Shown piece by piece: positions 47,801 to 59,600 of a DNA stretch of 64,000 nt (position 1 is its first letter; every line of letters starts with the position of its first letter). Source of the stretch: Klebsormidium nitens (Eukaryota; Streptophyta; Klebsormidiophyceae; Klebsormidiales; Klebsormidiaceae); the NCBI GenBank assembly GCA_000708835.1, contig DF237108.1, positions 1 through 64,000 of the forward strand. Reading direction: 5' to 3'. A model generated the notes under the pieces. The model was not told where the DNA came from. It was given only the letters and a program-made list of their open reading frames with translations, and searched no databases. Both the position numbers and the translations under genes were made by a program.

Positions 47801-50800
47801 TACAAGCGGACTGATGACATCGCGGATGATGGGCGGGGCTGGAAATGTGAGGTCAGCGCTCGGCGAGCTTTTCGTGTTCGACCTATGGAGGGGTTCGTGT
47901 GACGTTTTGTAAACTGAATTGGGAGTGTTTCAGCAACTTTCGTGGCGAGTATACGGGTTCGATTTCGAAAAAGTTAGCGACAATGTCCGAGTCCTCTTAA
48001 ACTCCAACGTGGCACTCTCTGTTTTAGGTCAGCGACGAGGATGGCGACTTTCGGCCGTCGAAAGACGAGGGCGGCAGTGCGGACGAGGAATTCAGTGCGG
48101 AAGAAGAAGAGGAGAACGGAGGGAAGGAGGGCCCAAGGAGGCGGAGAGCGGCCGGAACCAAACGGAAACGGAAGGAAAGGACGGAACCGACTTCCAGGAC
48201 GCAGGTGCGTTGATGTCAGCCGTGTTAGAATGGAGTGGCGGACTGTTTTGGACAAGTTGTGATGGTCTCGCTAGGACTGGGAAGATCGAGGTCCTTCTTG
48301 GGTCCTTGAACCAATCAGAAGGGCTTCCTTGCACCACTTGATTTTATTCTGAAATGCCTGCTAAGCAGACACGCAGGAAACTTGTTGTGCTTACAGGGCT
48401 ACGTCAAACCTGAAAAGTAAGAATCTAGTTCCTCTTGGTCTACCTCGAACTCTGAAGAGTCTGAAAGTGGACTCACTTCCATGGTAACAAGACAAGGGCT
48501 TCGGAATCAGTGGCGACTCATTGCTGGCTACAATCACGCCACACTGTCCTTCGTCTCCCCCCCCGCCTTCGTCCTCCTCCGCATGCGATTTGCAGAACGC
48601 TTGGCGACAACATTTACGCGCTTCTATCCTTCGTTTCCCCTCTACCTTGCTCCTCAACCGGGACATTACGCCCTGTGCTTTCGTAGAACCTGCTGTGGGA
48701 GCAGCCACTCGCTTGTATGCTTCCCCTTCCCCTCTGCTTTTCTCGCTCATCGCACGAAGTGCCGCGAGCTTTTGCAGAACGCCCGGCGGCAACAGTCACG
48801 CTCTTACATGCCGCTGTTTTCCCTTCTGCCATCGTCCACAATCGGAACACCACTGCTGGTGCTTTTATTAAATGCGTGGCAGCAACAGCCAGGCGCTTAT
48901 ATGCTTCCGCTTTCCCCTCTGCATTTGTCCCCAATCGGAACACCACCGCTTGTACTTTTTCTCCCCTGTTTTATCTCGCATTTCTAGTTCCTGCTCCTTT
49001 TGCTGTTGCAGAACGCGCGGCGGCAACGGCTGGAAGCGCTGGCGCAACTAGGCGCGAAGGAGATCCCGGCCGCGGCGCGCAAGCGCAAGCTGACCCGGCT
49101 GGAGGCCGCACAGGAGGCGCTGACGTTGGCGGCACTGCCGAAGAAGCTGTCGTGCCGGGACAAGTAAGTGATGCCGCTTTATTTTCCTACCTATTTACTC
49201 TGCATATCGTTCTTGATTCTAAAGTCATCGTTGTCAAATCCACAAGACCCTGTTCAAATTTGGATTTTTAAGTTCAACCATTAAAGTCTAACAAGACCCG
49301 AATCTTTGTTAAGTCCAGGAATCCAGTACCTGCGGTCGTCGTCCCTCCAAGAATTCCGTGCCCTATATCATCCTGATCCAATCTTACCCCGTGCTCTTCA
49401 AACCCTAGATTGCATCATGAAGGTAATAAGGTCGCGCGAGCTTGTCCGTCCCTCTGGCGAACGGGTCGAGCGCAGTTTGGCTGGAACAGCTGACGTCAGC
49501 CTGTAATCTTCCCGCAGGGAGCGTCAGCAGGTGACGTCATTCGTGGAGGAGGCCGTGTCGGCTGGCGCCGACTGCCTCGGGAGTTGTCTGTACATCAGCG
49601 GAGTGCCGGGGACGGGCAAGGTGAGGGTGGCAACTATCTGCCTGTTGAACATTAGTTCCGTTGCACGGTCATCGGAAAAGTGGTCTCAGATGCTGACAAG
49701 CATTTTGAAGGCTTAGTGGAGTGACCTACGATTGTTTGGTTGAGTAGACGGAAGCACCGGAGCGGAGGCATAAGCTGATTAGACCCTCTGTCTCTTTACC
49801 ACATTTCGACATCTCCTAGTTGGAGTCCAGATTTCCGCATTAGTGCTTCAGAGTTGCGCAAAGCCCATTCTTAGCAAGGACACCTTGTTCAAGCAGCAGA
49901 TCCAGGCTTCAAACCTGGAAACAAGGCAGTGAGTTAGTGCACGTTCCTTAGATACGCCAGGTGTTTTGAGCTTTGATCTTGGACTCGCAGACGGCCACGG
50001 TGCTCGAGGTGATGCGCGGTCTGCGGCGGAAGGTCGAGGCCAAAGAGCTGCCGCCGTTCCAGTTCGTCGAGATCAACGCGCTGCGAGTACCCTCCCCGGC
50101 ACACGTCTACACCGTAAGTTTATCTTTAGCTTGACATACCGGGTTAGCTGCTAACCCACTCCGACGCAGCTCCATCGAATCTGCTCTTGACCGGCTCCAG
50201 CGTGGACATACAGAGTCTGCAATGGACCTTTTGTACGGTAGCTTTACCGGGTTATTCACTGTGTCGAGGGCACAGTGAGGGCTTTTACAACGTGAGAGTC
50301 TCTGACATTGCTGAAAGTGAACTCGGTTCGCCTTCCTGAGTGTCTTCCAGGATTGTTCAGACGAGCAACGTGACTTGAATTTGAAGGCTTGCCTCTGGCA
50401 TCGTTCACGATAAGGCCCCGGAACCACAAATAGCAGCCGTCGGATCACGAGGATCACGTACCCTCGCTTTGCGCTTTCTCATTGCTGACGTACACCCTGC
50501 GCTGACGTCACTTTCAGGCGCTGCACGAGGCCCTGACCGGCGAGCACCTCGGCCCCAAGGCCGCCCTGGAGCGCCTCCAGCAGCGCTTCGAGGGGGCGCC
50601 ACGTGGCAGGCCTGGATTGGTCCGCCGCCCGCTCGTGGTTTTGGTCGACGAATTGGACCTGCTCGTGACGCGCAACCAGTCCGTGCTGTACAACATCTTC
50701 GACTGGCCCACGCTGCCGCACTCGCAGCTGATCGTCATTGGTGAGTTTCTGCTGACGTTACATGATTCCTGCGGACGTCACTCAAAGGTTCCTGGGTTAG

Positions 50801-53800
50801 AGCGCTTGGACAGTTGCTTGTGATGCGTAAGCAGTCGGTGCTGTACAACATCGTCGACTGGCCCACGCTGCCGCACTCGCGGCTGATCGTCATCGGTGAG
50901 ATCTGCTGACGTCACATGGGGTTTTGCGGACGTCAGTTGGTTTTCCCAGCTTTTACAAGACTCTCTGCGGATGTGAGAACGCGGGTTTGCGCTTTTCAAC
51001 GTCTTCGACTGGCCCAAGCTGCCGCGCTCGCGGCCGATCATCGTCAGTGAGAATTTGCTGACGTCACGGTGTTCTTGGTCACAACAATCTCTGCTCTTGG
51101 ATTTACGGGGCATTCAGAGTTGCGGATATGGAAAAGAAGATTGAAAACCTTGCGCGTAAATGTTTGGCAGGCACTGCGAACACAATGACCCTTTCGGAGC
51201 GGATGCTCCCCGCGTCGCGAGACGGATGGGACTGCAGCCAGCCGCGTCAGGCGCCGCTTCAGCGCCCGTTTCCAAAAGCAGGCTTCTCTTTGGAAAAAGC
51301 AAAGATTACGCAGTCTTCAAACATTCCAACCCTTTGCAGGCACTGCAAACACGATCGGCCTTCCGGAGCGGATCGCGCGCCGCGTGGGTCTGCAGCAAGC
51401 GCCTTTTCGTAACCCGACGTTTTCAGCTTTTTCGGTGGAAAGCGGAGCAATCATTACCCATCTTTACAAGTCCAAAAAGTGAAGCTCATGTTTTTGAAGG
51501 AGTTGCGACTACTATCGACCTCCCCGAACGGATGCTCCCTCTATCGCCAGTTGCATGGGGGGAGCGGAAAGCCGCGTTCGCCTCCTGAAACGCGTCTTGT
51601 TAACACCCACTAAATCTTTCGCTTATCGGGCGAGCGAGCAAGGATCGCAGAGTCTCCTTATCTCTCACACTCCAAACAAAACTTCTTGCAGGCATTGCGA
51701 ACACGATCGACCTCCCCGAACGAATGCTCCCCCGCATCGCAAGCCGCATGGGCCTGCGGCGCGTGGCGTTCAACCCGTACACGCGCGAGCAGCTGCAGGA
51801 GATCGTCGCCGACCGGCTGACCGGAATTCCGGCGTTCCGGTCGGAAGCCATCGAGCTGGCGTCGCGGAAGGTGAGCTTTGATGTGCTGATTCTGGGACCT
51901 GGGGTGATGATGCATTCTGCAGGCTTCCAGTACATGACGCCACTGCTTCATGCGGGTATCATCAGGCTTGTTCAACAGACAAGCTGCTGAAATTGCGCCT
52001 TGTTATTATAACGTAGGCTTTACAGTCGATTGACATTCGAACTTATGCAAGTAAAGTTCATTTGTATCTTTAGTCAGCGATTAGCTTCGGGTGCGTTTAC
52101 GAAGCTAGTTCACCAACGGAGAGTTGAGTACAGACTAATGACAAACGGCTATTGATTTGTGCGCATTGGCTATTGACTGTTAAGTATTGACTTTTGACAT
52201 CAAATCACTGATCTTCAACTCTTGATCGCTGATCGACTCATTAGTTGTACCTGGTTTCTCTCTACTGACGTGATGTCTCCGGAAGATGCAGCTTTGGTTG
52301 TACTGAGGGGTCATGGCTCTCAAGAGCGTCCGTCAACGCTCAAAATCCGCTTCCCTCCTGTTCCGTTCCGATGCAACCCTTCCGTTCCGCCCAGGTCGCC
52401 TCCGCCTCGGGCGACGTCCGCCGCGCGCTCGAGCTCTGCCGCCGGGCCGCCGAGCTCGCTGCCGCACGCCAAAAAGAAGCGCAGACGTTAGCGGCTGACG
52501 TCACGGCCACTTCTGGTCCAAGTCCCGGTTCCGGTTCCGGTTCCGGTGCGGGACCGAGCTCCGCCGGAAAGGAAACGGAGGACGTTTTGGTGGAGCTGGG
52601 AGACGTGGACGCGGCCGTGAGGGAGATGTTTGACTCGCCGCACATCAAGGTAAGCATGTTTCTTTTTTCCTGTTTCATCTTTTCTAGGTTCAGTGGTTGA
52701 ACAAGTCAGCAGAATCTTGAGGTGAAGAGGTGTATCGGACTTACCGCACATCAAGGTAAATGTTCCTTGTTCTTCAATTGTTCCGTTGTCTTCTATCTAT
52801 TGTTTTTGCAAGGTTTGGTGAGGACGTCAACGGATATTTTTCCAGGACAAACTGGATGTGGGGTATTGAATGCGAGAAGACAGCGGCGATAAGATTGATA
52901 GTATCCTCCGGCAAACATTTGATCTCCTGTGGGCTCTTTTCCGGTCAGCTCGTCAGACTATTGTCATTGACGGCTCCTGTGAAATTCCGCAGGGACATCG
53001 ACGGTTCCCCAACGATTCAGCCCACCAGCGCTCCTGACGCAGTCAATCGACGGCTCTGATCGTCCAATTCAGAGCATCGAAAAGCCCCTGTGGCTCAAGG
53101 CAGAGCGTTCAGTCGTCACAACCAGCAAAAGGTTTCTCTCGGACTTCTGACCAACGGCTCTCCTTGTTTGTTGCAGAGCATTGAAAGGCTGTCGCGGCAC
53201 GAGCAGATCCTGCTGCTGGCCCTAGTCATGATTTCAAGGCGTACCGGCATTGCCGAGACCACCTTCGAGACGGCAAGTCCCTCCTGTCCACGAGCTAGTT
53301 CTTCATTCGCTCCGTTCGAATGCCGGATCGTTCACTCTCCTCTCTCTCTTCGTCATCGTGTTTTGAGTCGATACTTACCAGGATGCCGTGGTGATTTCTG
53401 AGCACATTTCTGTCTTTCACGTATGACTTCGTTTACTACTCCGGGCCGCTGTTGCTCTTGAGGACAATGAAACTCTGCTCGAACCGGGGACTTCCTGAAG
53501 CCGTTCATGCATGATTAGTTTTGGAGGTCAATACTGTTCAGAGGAAATGAAGTAGTGGGAGCAGGCATTACAAACCTCAAGTGGCATCAAACCTTATCGC
53601 CTTTGTGCAAACCACCTTCGCTTTTAACCGAATCCTCGTCATATCTGCGGGGTCTTTGAAGGAAAGCAGCCATGGATGAGCTACTTCGTCTCACGTCATG
53701 CTGACGTCAACTTGTGCTATGTGTGCCAGGTGGCGGGCGCCCACATCGACATGTGCCGGAGCCACGGGGAGCTGCCGCCGAGCCATGCGAACCTCGCAGA

Positions 53801-55103
53801 GATAGTGTGAGCACTCTAATCACTCTAACCAGGATTAGGAGCTAACCCGGTTTCGTTTCCAGTCCAATCAGGTCCGGTAACAAGTGTCAAGCGGCTTTGA
53901 GAGTAAGCGAACTTCGCTGGGATACTGGGCAAACCGGTCACACCCTTCGGAGGTTCTAGCCCGTCCGGAATCCACTCAAGTTCGGCGAAATGCGAGCGTC
54001 CTTTGAGAGGAAATCAAGAAGAAGGTCGACTTCAAGCCACCTTGCAAGGGAAACCAGGAAAAGAACAGCATGGGGAGGGTACGGAAGAAAATTTTGAGGC
54101 CGGAGATTCAAATAAATCTGGAGTAACACGAGCATCTTGTGTGATTGCGAGGTGCGCTTTGACTCCCTGCTCAAACATCCTGATTTGTTAAGAAGTCGAA
54201 TCCTTCAATTTCAGGAGTCGGCTGGGTTCCAGTCACGTGCTCATCTGCGAACCGGGCCATAGGCACCGGCTCCGAAAGATTGAATTGAACGTGCCCAGGT
54301 GAGAGACTCCACAACTTCGATGGAAGCTTAGGGTACTTATTAAAAGGGTGAGAAATAGAGGTGTGTCATCTGAGAAAGGCTGAGGAGACTCGCAAAAATT
54401 TGTACGTTTACGAGCGCTGAAGAAGGCAGCAATGAGCCGAAGTCCTTAGCGTGGGTAAGAAAACTCTTGGAAGCAGAGTTATGTGGGCACTCGACACCTG
54501 CAGGGTTAGCGGTCTTCAAAAAGTTGTCGAGGAATTTGTCGGGAAGATCTTGCGGTCTAAGCAAGTTCACAATGGCGGAAAACGTTTGGAAGTTCCTAGG
54601 ACGCTTGGCGAGCTCTTGAAGTGTCGTGCGGGCGTTTCTTTGGGCATCTGAACCGGCCTGTGAAGGAATAGTTGCTCTGGCGGTTGCTCTGGTGACCATT
54701 TAGCGGCTTTGCCGTTAGATGGTCGCCAAAAAGAGGTCTTTTGTAGGGCAGTTGCGTTTGAACGACACCTTGGCGCAATCCGCTGATTCTGTACTTGAGT
54801 ATCAAGGCGCTCTCGGACCACTTGGGTTGAAAATCGATTGTAATGAGTGTCATCAAGGAATTGATGGATCAAAGATTATGATTCGTCTTCTAGCATTTTT
54901 GCACGCGTTCAGGATACTGACCCGCTGGAAAAGGCGCCTCGGAATCTGCTTTAAAGCTTTGGTTCTTGACGCAAGCCGTGTGGCTGTTTGTTGTTGAAAT
55001 GACTTCCTTGTATCTTCGTGCTTGCAGCGACGATGTCACCTTCGCTTTGAAGAGAAACGCCCAAGTGACGTGGCTACAGAAGCTAGCCGAGCAAAGGAGC
55101 TGA
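44844..55103 (+). CDS. ORC1: Origin recognition complex subunit 1 (BAH-PHD, AAA+)
   Basis: Fourteen exons: 44844-46084, 46658-46793, 47349-47516, 48028-48204, 49012-49163, 49518-49620, 49991-50113, 50518-50740, 51692-51870, 52395-52649, 53177-53272, 53730-53806, 54215-54298 and 55028-55103. All phases agree, giving about 1029 residues. The basic N-terminus has five AT-hook-like repeats (RGRP type) about 24 residues apart (residues 165-265). A BAH domain follows, with an inserted PHD finger (CRVCGNCPQEGEDMLECDTC) typical of plant ORC1. The AAA+ ATPase has Walker A GVPGTGK (residues 653-659), Walker B LVDELDLL, sensor 1 GIANTIDLPE and sensor 2 SGDVRRALE. A winged-helix C-terminus completes it. 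ORC1 binds chromatin and ATP to mark origins and load MCM. Intron 11 uses a GC donor (gagacg|gcaagt). Five introns hold exon-edge echoes. Confidence 0.93.
45330..45640 (+). repeat. Coding tandem repeat: AT-hook array in ORC1 exon 1
   Basis: A unit of about 72 bp is repeated five times, each encoding a basic RGRP-like core (RRPGRPEQ, RGRGRPKK, RGRGRPKG, RNRGQPDK, RGRGRPKK) spaced by acidic/Ser/Gly linkers. The fourth copy has lost the canonical core (RGQP). AT-hooks bind the minor groove of AT-rich DNA. Confidence 0.8.
47517..47860 (+). repeat. Ladder of decayed copies of ORC1 exon 3 end
   Basis: The real exon ends at 47516 with a gatgacgggcggggctgg-like region and donor gag|gtcagc. Copies with the same donor end at about 47682 and 47851, spacings of 166 and 169 bp. 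The second copy keeps about 60 bases of similarity, including the aagcgga start and gtcagcgct after the donor. Confidence 0.85.
48585..49011 (+). repeat. Ladder of decayed copies of ORC1 exon 5 start
   Basis: Before the acceptor at 49011 (gttgcag|aacgcgcggcggcaac), similar junctions occur near 48595, 48686 and 48777. A copy without the AG is near 48869, and the flanking filler of a further unit lies near 48929-48960. Spacing is about 91 bp. Each unit carries the same C/T-rich filler (ttcccctctgc), so the repeating unit includes both intron and exon edge. Confidence 0.88.
50741..51691 (+). repeat. ORC1 intron with both donor-side and acceptor-side exon echoes
   Basis: After exon 8 (ends 50740), copies of its last about 70 and 50 bases plus donor end at about 50895 and 51046, periods about 155 and 151 bp. 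The first is about 95% identical and still open in frame. The same intron then carries copies of the exon 9 start, with junctions near 51171, 51339 and about 51500, before the real acceptor at 51691. Both edges of one intron have been multiplied toward its middle. Confidence 0.9.
52650..53176 (+). repeat. ORC1 intron with echoes of exon 10 end and exon 11 start
   Basis: The exon 10 end and donor (ccgcacatcaag|gtaa) recur with the donor at about 52755, 106 bp after the real one at 52649. Acceptor-like starts resembling exon 11 (agcattgaaaggc) occur after AG near 52994, 53039 and 53072, before the real acceptor at 53176. Confidence 0.75.
53273..53729 (+). other. GC-AG intron in ORC1
   Basis: The exon ends in gagacg followed by gcaagt, a GC donor with otherwise perfect consensus, and the next exon begins after tgccag. 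No GT at the position gives the right phase. GC-AG introns are a known minor class of U2 introns. Confidence 0.7.
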
Positions 55104-56030
55104 CGTGGCTAGATAGTGGACACGAAAAGGTGTCGGGCGATGAAGCCTTGAGGCGTAAATGCATTTTCGCGTCGGGAATGCTCACGTCCTCGAACCATTT
55201 CAGCAGCCCAAGTAAAGGCACATAGTTGACGATTGAGTGGTACCATCTGTTCCTTTGGCATTTACGTGATGCAAGTGAGAGATGGCAATGTTTGCCAAGT
55301 GCTAGCTTGTTGATCCCATCAAGCTTGAAATTGGCCTGCACCATAAGTACGAGAGTGATCTGCCGCTTAAATCTGCATCATTTTCATTGGTCTAAAAGAG
55401 TGCTCTCTTGCCCGCCTTACATAGCATTTGGATCTTCTCGATGAGCGATCCGAGATATCCGAGGGAAAAGTACAGATGGAACCATAATTCGGCGTTTGTT
55501 CTGACAACTACTTCGACGTTTATGACCTCATTATGGGCATACCTATCCGGACACTTGAAGAGTTTATTTTAGCCTACAGTAGGTAGTAGCCTCAGCCAAT
55601 CACAGAGGAGTGGCTCGTCAATACATCATCACAATAGTAAGTACCAGGTGTTTGGAAGCGCTAAGGCACCAGGCCGATCGAGAATTTTAGGCAGTAGAAG
55701 ACAGAGACCGGATAACCTATCGACTAATTACCGGTCAATTGGCCCTATTAGTGCTAACCCGTGTCAATGCATGTCAATCATTGGATTCCAAAGATTCAGC
55801 GGACCTTCATGGTCAAATGGTGGCCGCCCGATTGCATGCAGCTGTGCACACAGCACCGTCGATGAGTCGTCATTTTATCGTGTTCACACTGTCGTTTCAA
55901 AACCCAACTCTATTGCCATTCATTCGTTGGTGTTAATGCGCCCAATAGGCTTCTGTGAACCCCCATTGTACTGGCAGCTCTGCTTCAGCAAAATTTCATT
56001 CCTGCTTCCACCCTTCGCTACATCTCTTGT
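55104..56030. other. Intergenic stretch between ORC1 and SAM synthetase
   Basis: This should hold the ORC1 3' end and the SAM synthetase promoter. No gene or clear promoter motif was recognised. Confidence 0.4.
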
Positions 56031-56691
56031 CGGTTCCTGATCAGATCTCGAGCGCCCTTTCTTCACAAATCCAGCGTTGCCCTTCTGGTTTGCAACAGGT
56101 GAGTTGTGCAATCGTCTGCGCTATACGAGAAGTTGTTGGAAAGGTTTACTCGGAAGGGCTTGATGGTCTTCTTGATCTGACTGTTTTTGGCATGTCATTT
56201 GATGCTTCATTAGATCTATTATGTTATTTTTTGGCTAGATCCAAGGATGGGAGGAAGATCTGGCTTTTACGATTAAACCCACCAACATGATCGTCCCTCG
56301 AGCATTTGGTGCTGCAATGGTCAGCATTTGTCACTAACAGATCTGAGGAAGAATGAGAAAGAGAGATAGAAGTGGTAATGATTGAAAGGTTGTTGTGTCC
56401 GGTCGTACCAGAAGCAAGAATATACTTGAGTGGATAGATGGGGTCTTTTTGCAGTCATCTATGGTTTTTGTCTCTTGGAGGGGCAAGCTGCTACACTTCT
56501 GTTCCTGTGAATCCGCTGAGATCTGCACACAAGGAACATCTCACTAGCATTGGTGCAAAGCTGAGAGGTTGGATGACCGATTTTAGATGTATTTGCTTCT
56601 TGATTAGGCTGTGAAGGCTTGGCCGTGGATGTTCTGGAAAGAACGATCTTTTTGTTGTGCTCATATCTTGTTGTTCGTTTGCAGCGTCACA
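56031..56691 (+). promoter_or_regulatory. Probable 5' UTR with an intron for SAM synthetase
   Basis: A donor (caacag|gtgagt) at 56098 and an acceptor (tttgcag) at 56684, seven bases before the ATG, fit a 5' UTR intron of about 586 bp. Leader introns are common in highly expressed plant genes. The transcription start was not located; 56031 is only a nominal edge. Confidence 0.5.
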
Positions 56692-59600
56692 ATGGCTCAA
56701 GAGACTTTCCTCTTCACGTCCGAGTCCGTCAATGAGGGGCACCCTGATAAGCTGTGCGATCAGGTGTCCGACGCCGTGTTGGATGCCTGCTTGGCACAGG
56801 TAATCTAAAGTTTTTTTGCGCTGCGGGTGCAAGTATAGAGTTGGTTTTCATTATTGACAGGATCTGCGTTGGTAGCCTGGATTGCAACAGCTCATGAATC
56901 TTGCCATGTTCTAGATAATACTAGCAGCTTACTGGCTCCAATATGGCAATGAAGCCGTCCAAGGGCCCTATGTTTCTGTGGATCTGAGCAAGCGCTCACA
57001 ATCTGGGGAATGCTCTGGTTTGGAAAGGCAGATAAACGAATGATACTTGTGACTGGTGTCCCGACAAGAAGCTTCAGCTCTGGCTTGAAAGTTGCAGTCA
57101 GATCTGCTGTGGTCAATGCTGCAATGCAACAGCCTAAACAGGTGCATAATGCAGATCTAATATTTTCGACTTCATGTTAGGGTAGGGCCAAGCCAAGGTA
57201 GGTCACGCCCGGGGAACGGGTGAGGTTGCTTTGGGGGTTCAAAAGAATGTCAACTCTGGTCTTGGTTACTAATTTCTTTTAACTGAGGGAATTGATCTAA
57301 CTAAATATAGGCTAATGTCAGCCTACACTTGAAACTAGTTGCAGATCTTTTCAAGATTGGTGATTCACCAGTCACAATCGGGGCTCGTGTGCAGGACCCT
57401 GACAGCAGGGTTGCCTGCGAGACTTGCACGAAGACCGACATGGTGATGGTCTTCGGCGAGATCACGACCAAGGCCAAGGTTGATTATGAGAAGATTGTGC
57501 GGGACACCGTGAAGGAGATTGGCTTCATCTCAAATGAGGTTGGCTTGGACGGCACCAACTGCAAGGTGGGTGGAGCATAAACCCTCGTCATTTTGCATAA
57601 TGCTGCATTTGGACCAAGAAGATTCATTGTATCTGTGAGGTTGAGTTATGTGTTGTGTTCCCAGAGAATGGTGTTTGATTCCATCTAAGCTCCCTGTTGT
57701 AATGATCGTGTTGGGTTGATTCCAGGAACAATCTTGCGCCTGCTACAGACAGTCTTTTCCTTTTTAAGCGGACCAGATTGTCTGTGCAATTGAGTGCAAC
57801 TCAGTCTGAATGCAGCAAGTCATACGGAACTTGCAACTAACAAGCCTATATCTTGTCGCAGTTATCCTTCATCGTAAGTCTTTGTTGAACATCACAGCTG
57901 ATCATGTGCAGTAGTACATAGAGCAGCCTCTGTGTGCACAAAGCTGATCCTGTCCCTTCAATCATGCATTTTTTTTGCGCAGAAACTCAAAAGTTTTCTC
58001 TCAACATCGTTCCTTACAGGTCCTTATGAACATTGAGGAGCAGAGCCCTGACATCAAGCAGGGTGTCGACGCCAAGAAGCCTGAGGACATTGGTGCGGGC
58101 GACCAGGGACATATGTTTGGCTATGCCACTGATGAGACTGAGGAGCTCATGCCCCTGACTCACGTGCTGGCCACCAAGCTTGGAGCCAAGCTCACGGAGG
58201 TAAGCCACTGTTTAGATCCCAGTTGTTTACAGTTTGATGAAGAGAAGCGACGTATCTGGGCTGGCGCTGTTGCTGGTCCCGTTGTTAGCTTGCTTTATGT
58301 AAATAACTGGTCCTCTGAGCTGCAACTAAAAATCAGCATTGAAAAGCAGAAAAGATGAATCTGGAAAGTGGATTAGCAGTCCTCTTAGCATTTTGGGGTA
58401 TGGAACTTGGCAGCTGGCAAGTTGGATCCAGGGCAATGGAGCGTCAGTCTTCCTGGCAGTCTTTCATCTCAGTTTCTGTTCTAAGAGTGTGGCCTCTTTG
58501 AAGAAGATGAGTTTTGCTATCAACTGCTGTACAAGCGCGTGATAAATGACGGAACCCCCAGTCACTTGGAGAAGGGGCATTCTCGCAGAAGTGAAGATGT
58601 TCACAGCCTTGAACAGTAGTCCTTGGTTGATTGGACGTGATGGAGGCAATCAAAAGGCCTCTGGTATGTCTTTTGAGGGATAATGTCTTTTATCTCGCTG
58701 TTTCTCTACTCAAGGACAGCCAAAACAGAAGATTTGTGCCACCAAAGATCTTTTGATTCTTTCTATAACCCAGTAGATAGTGAGGGAGATTGCAATCAAG
58801 TGATGGTGTTTTTGATGGTGTTTGTTTCTGCTCACGGCCCACTGTGACAAGGTCGTTGTTGTTGGATCATGTCTATTTTCTGTATCCTCAAGTCCAACAG
58901 GAGGTACAATCGAACATAAGCACTCAAATCTCTTTCTTACACTACTCAGGTCCGGAAGAATGGCGTCTGCAAGTGGCTGCGGCCCGACGGTAAGACGCAG
59001 GTGACCATCGAGTACAAGCTGGAGAACGGCGCCACCGTCCCCGTGCGTGTGCACACCGTCCTCATCTCCACCCAGCACGACGAGACCGTCACCAACGACC
59101 AGATCGCCGCTGACCTCATGGAGTGAGTTTCGGGACGAAGTGTTGCTTGAGGTTTTCAAGCGATGCGGTTACATATTGCGTGTTCAAGACTTTAGTGGAT
59201 TTGGTTTGTTGATGCTTGAGACTTGGGGTGAACATAGAGCTGAGGAAGGGTGCAGATGCGGAGATGCTTTGACAAATCTGTCCCGCTCTTGTCCTACTTC
59301 AAGGTCTTGTCCTACGTCAAGGTCACGTAGATGCATAATGGAGCAGGCACAAGATTTTTTGTTTCAATCGCGGCTTGTAGCTAGGTAACAGGCCTTGAAT
59401 TGGTGAAGATCAACGACGAGTAACACGGCCTGATACTGCTTGCTCAATGTGATTTTTCCCTGCACAACTCTTTTCTCTCCTGTTCTGCGTTGTGAATCTG
59501 TACATTTGTGCTGTTTTGGGAGAGTCATCAGATTAGTGCTATTTTCTCTGGACCCAACTATTCTTGCCCTTAACCACTTCCTAAGCCCTTCGCTTTATGC

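Noticed and set aside
49290-49517. Possible echo of the ORC1 Walker A exon
   Set aside because: Similarity is limited to gcgtcag- and gacgtcag-type words that are common in this window.
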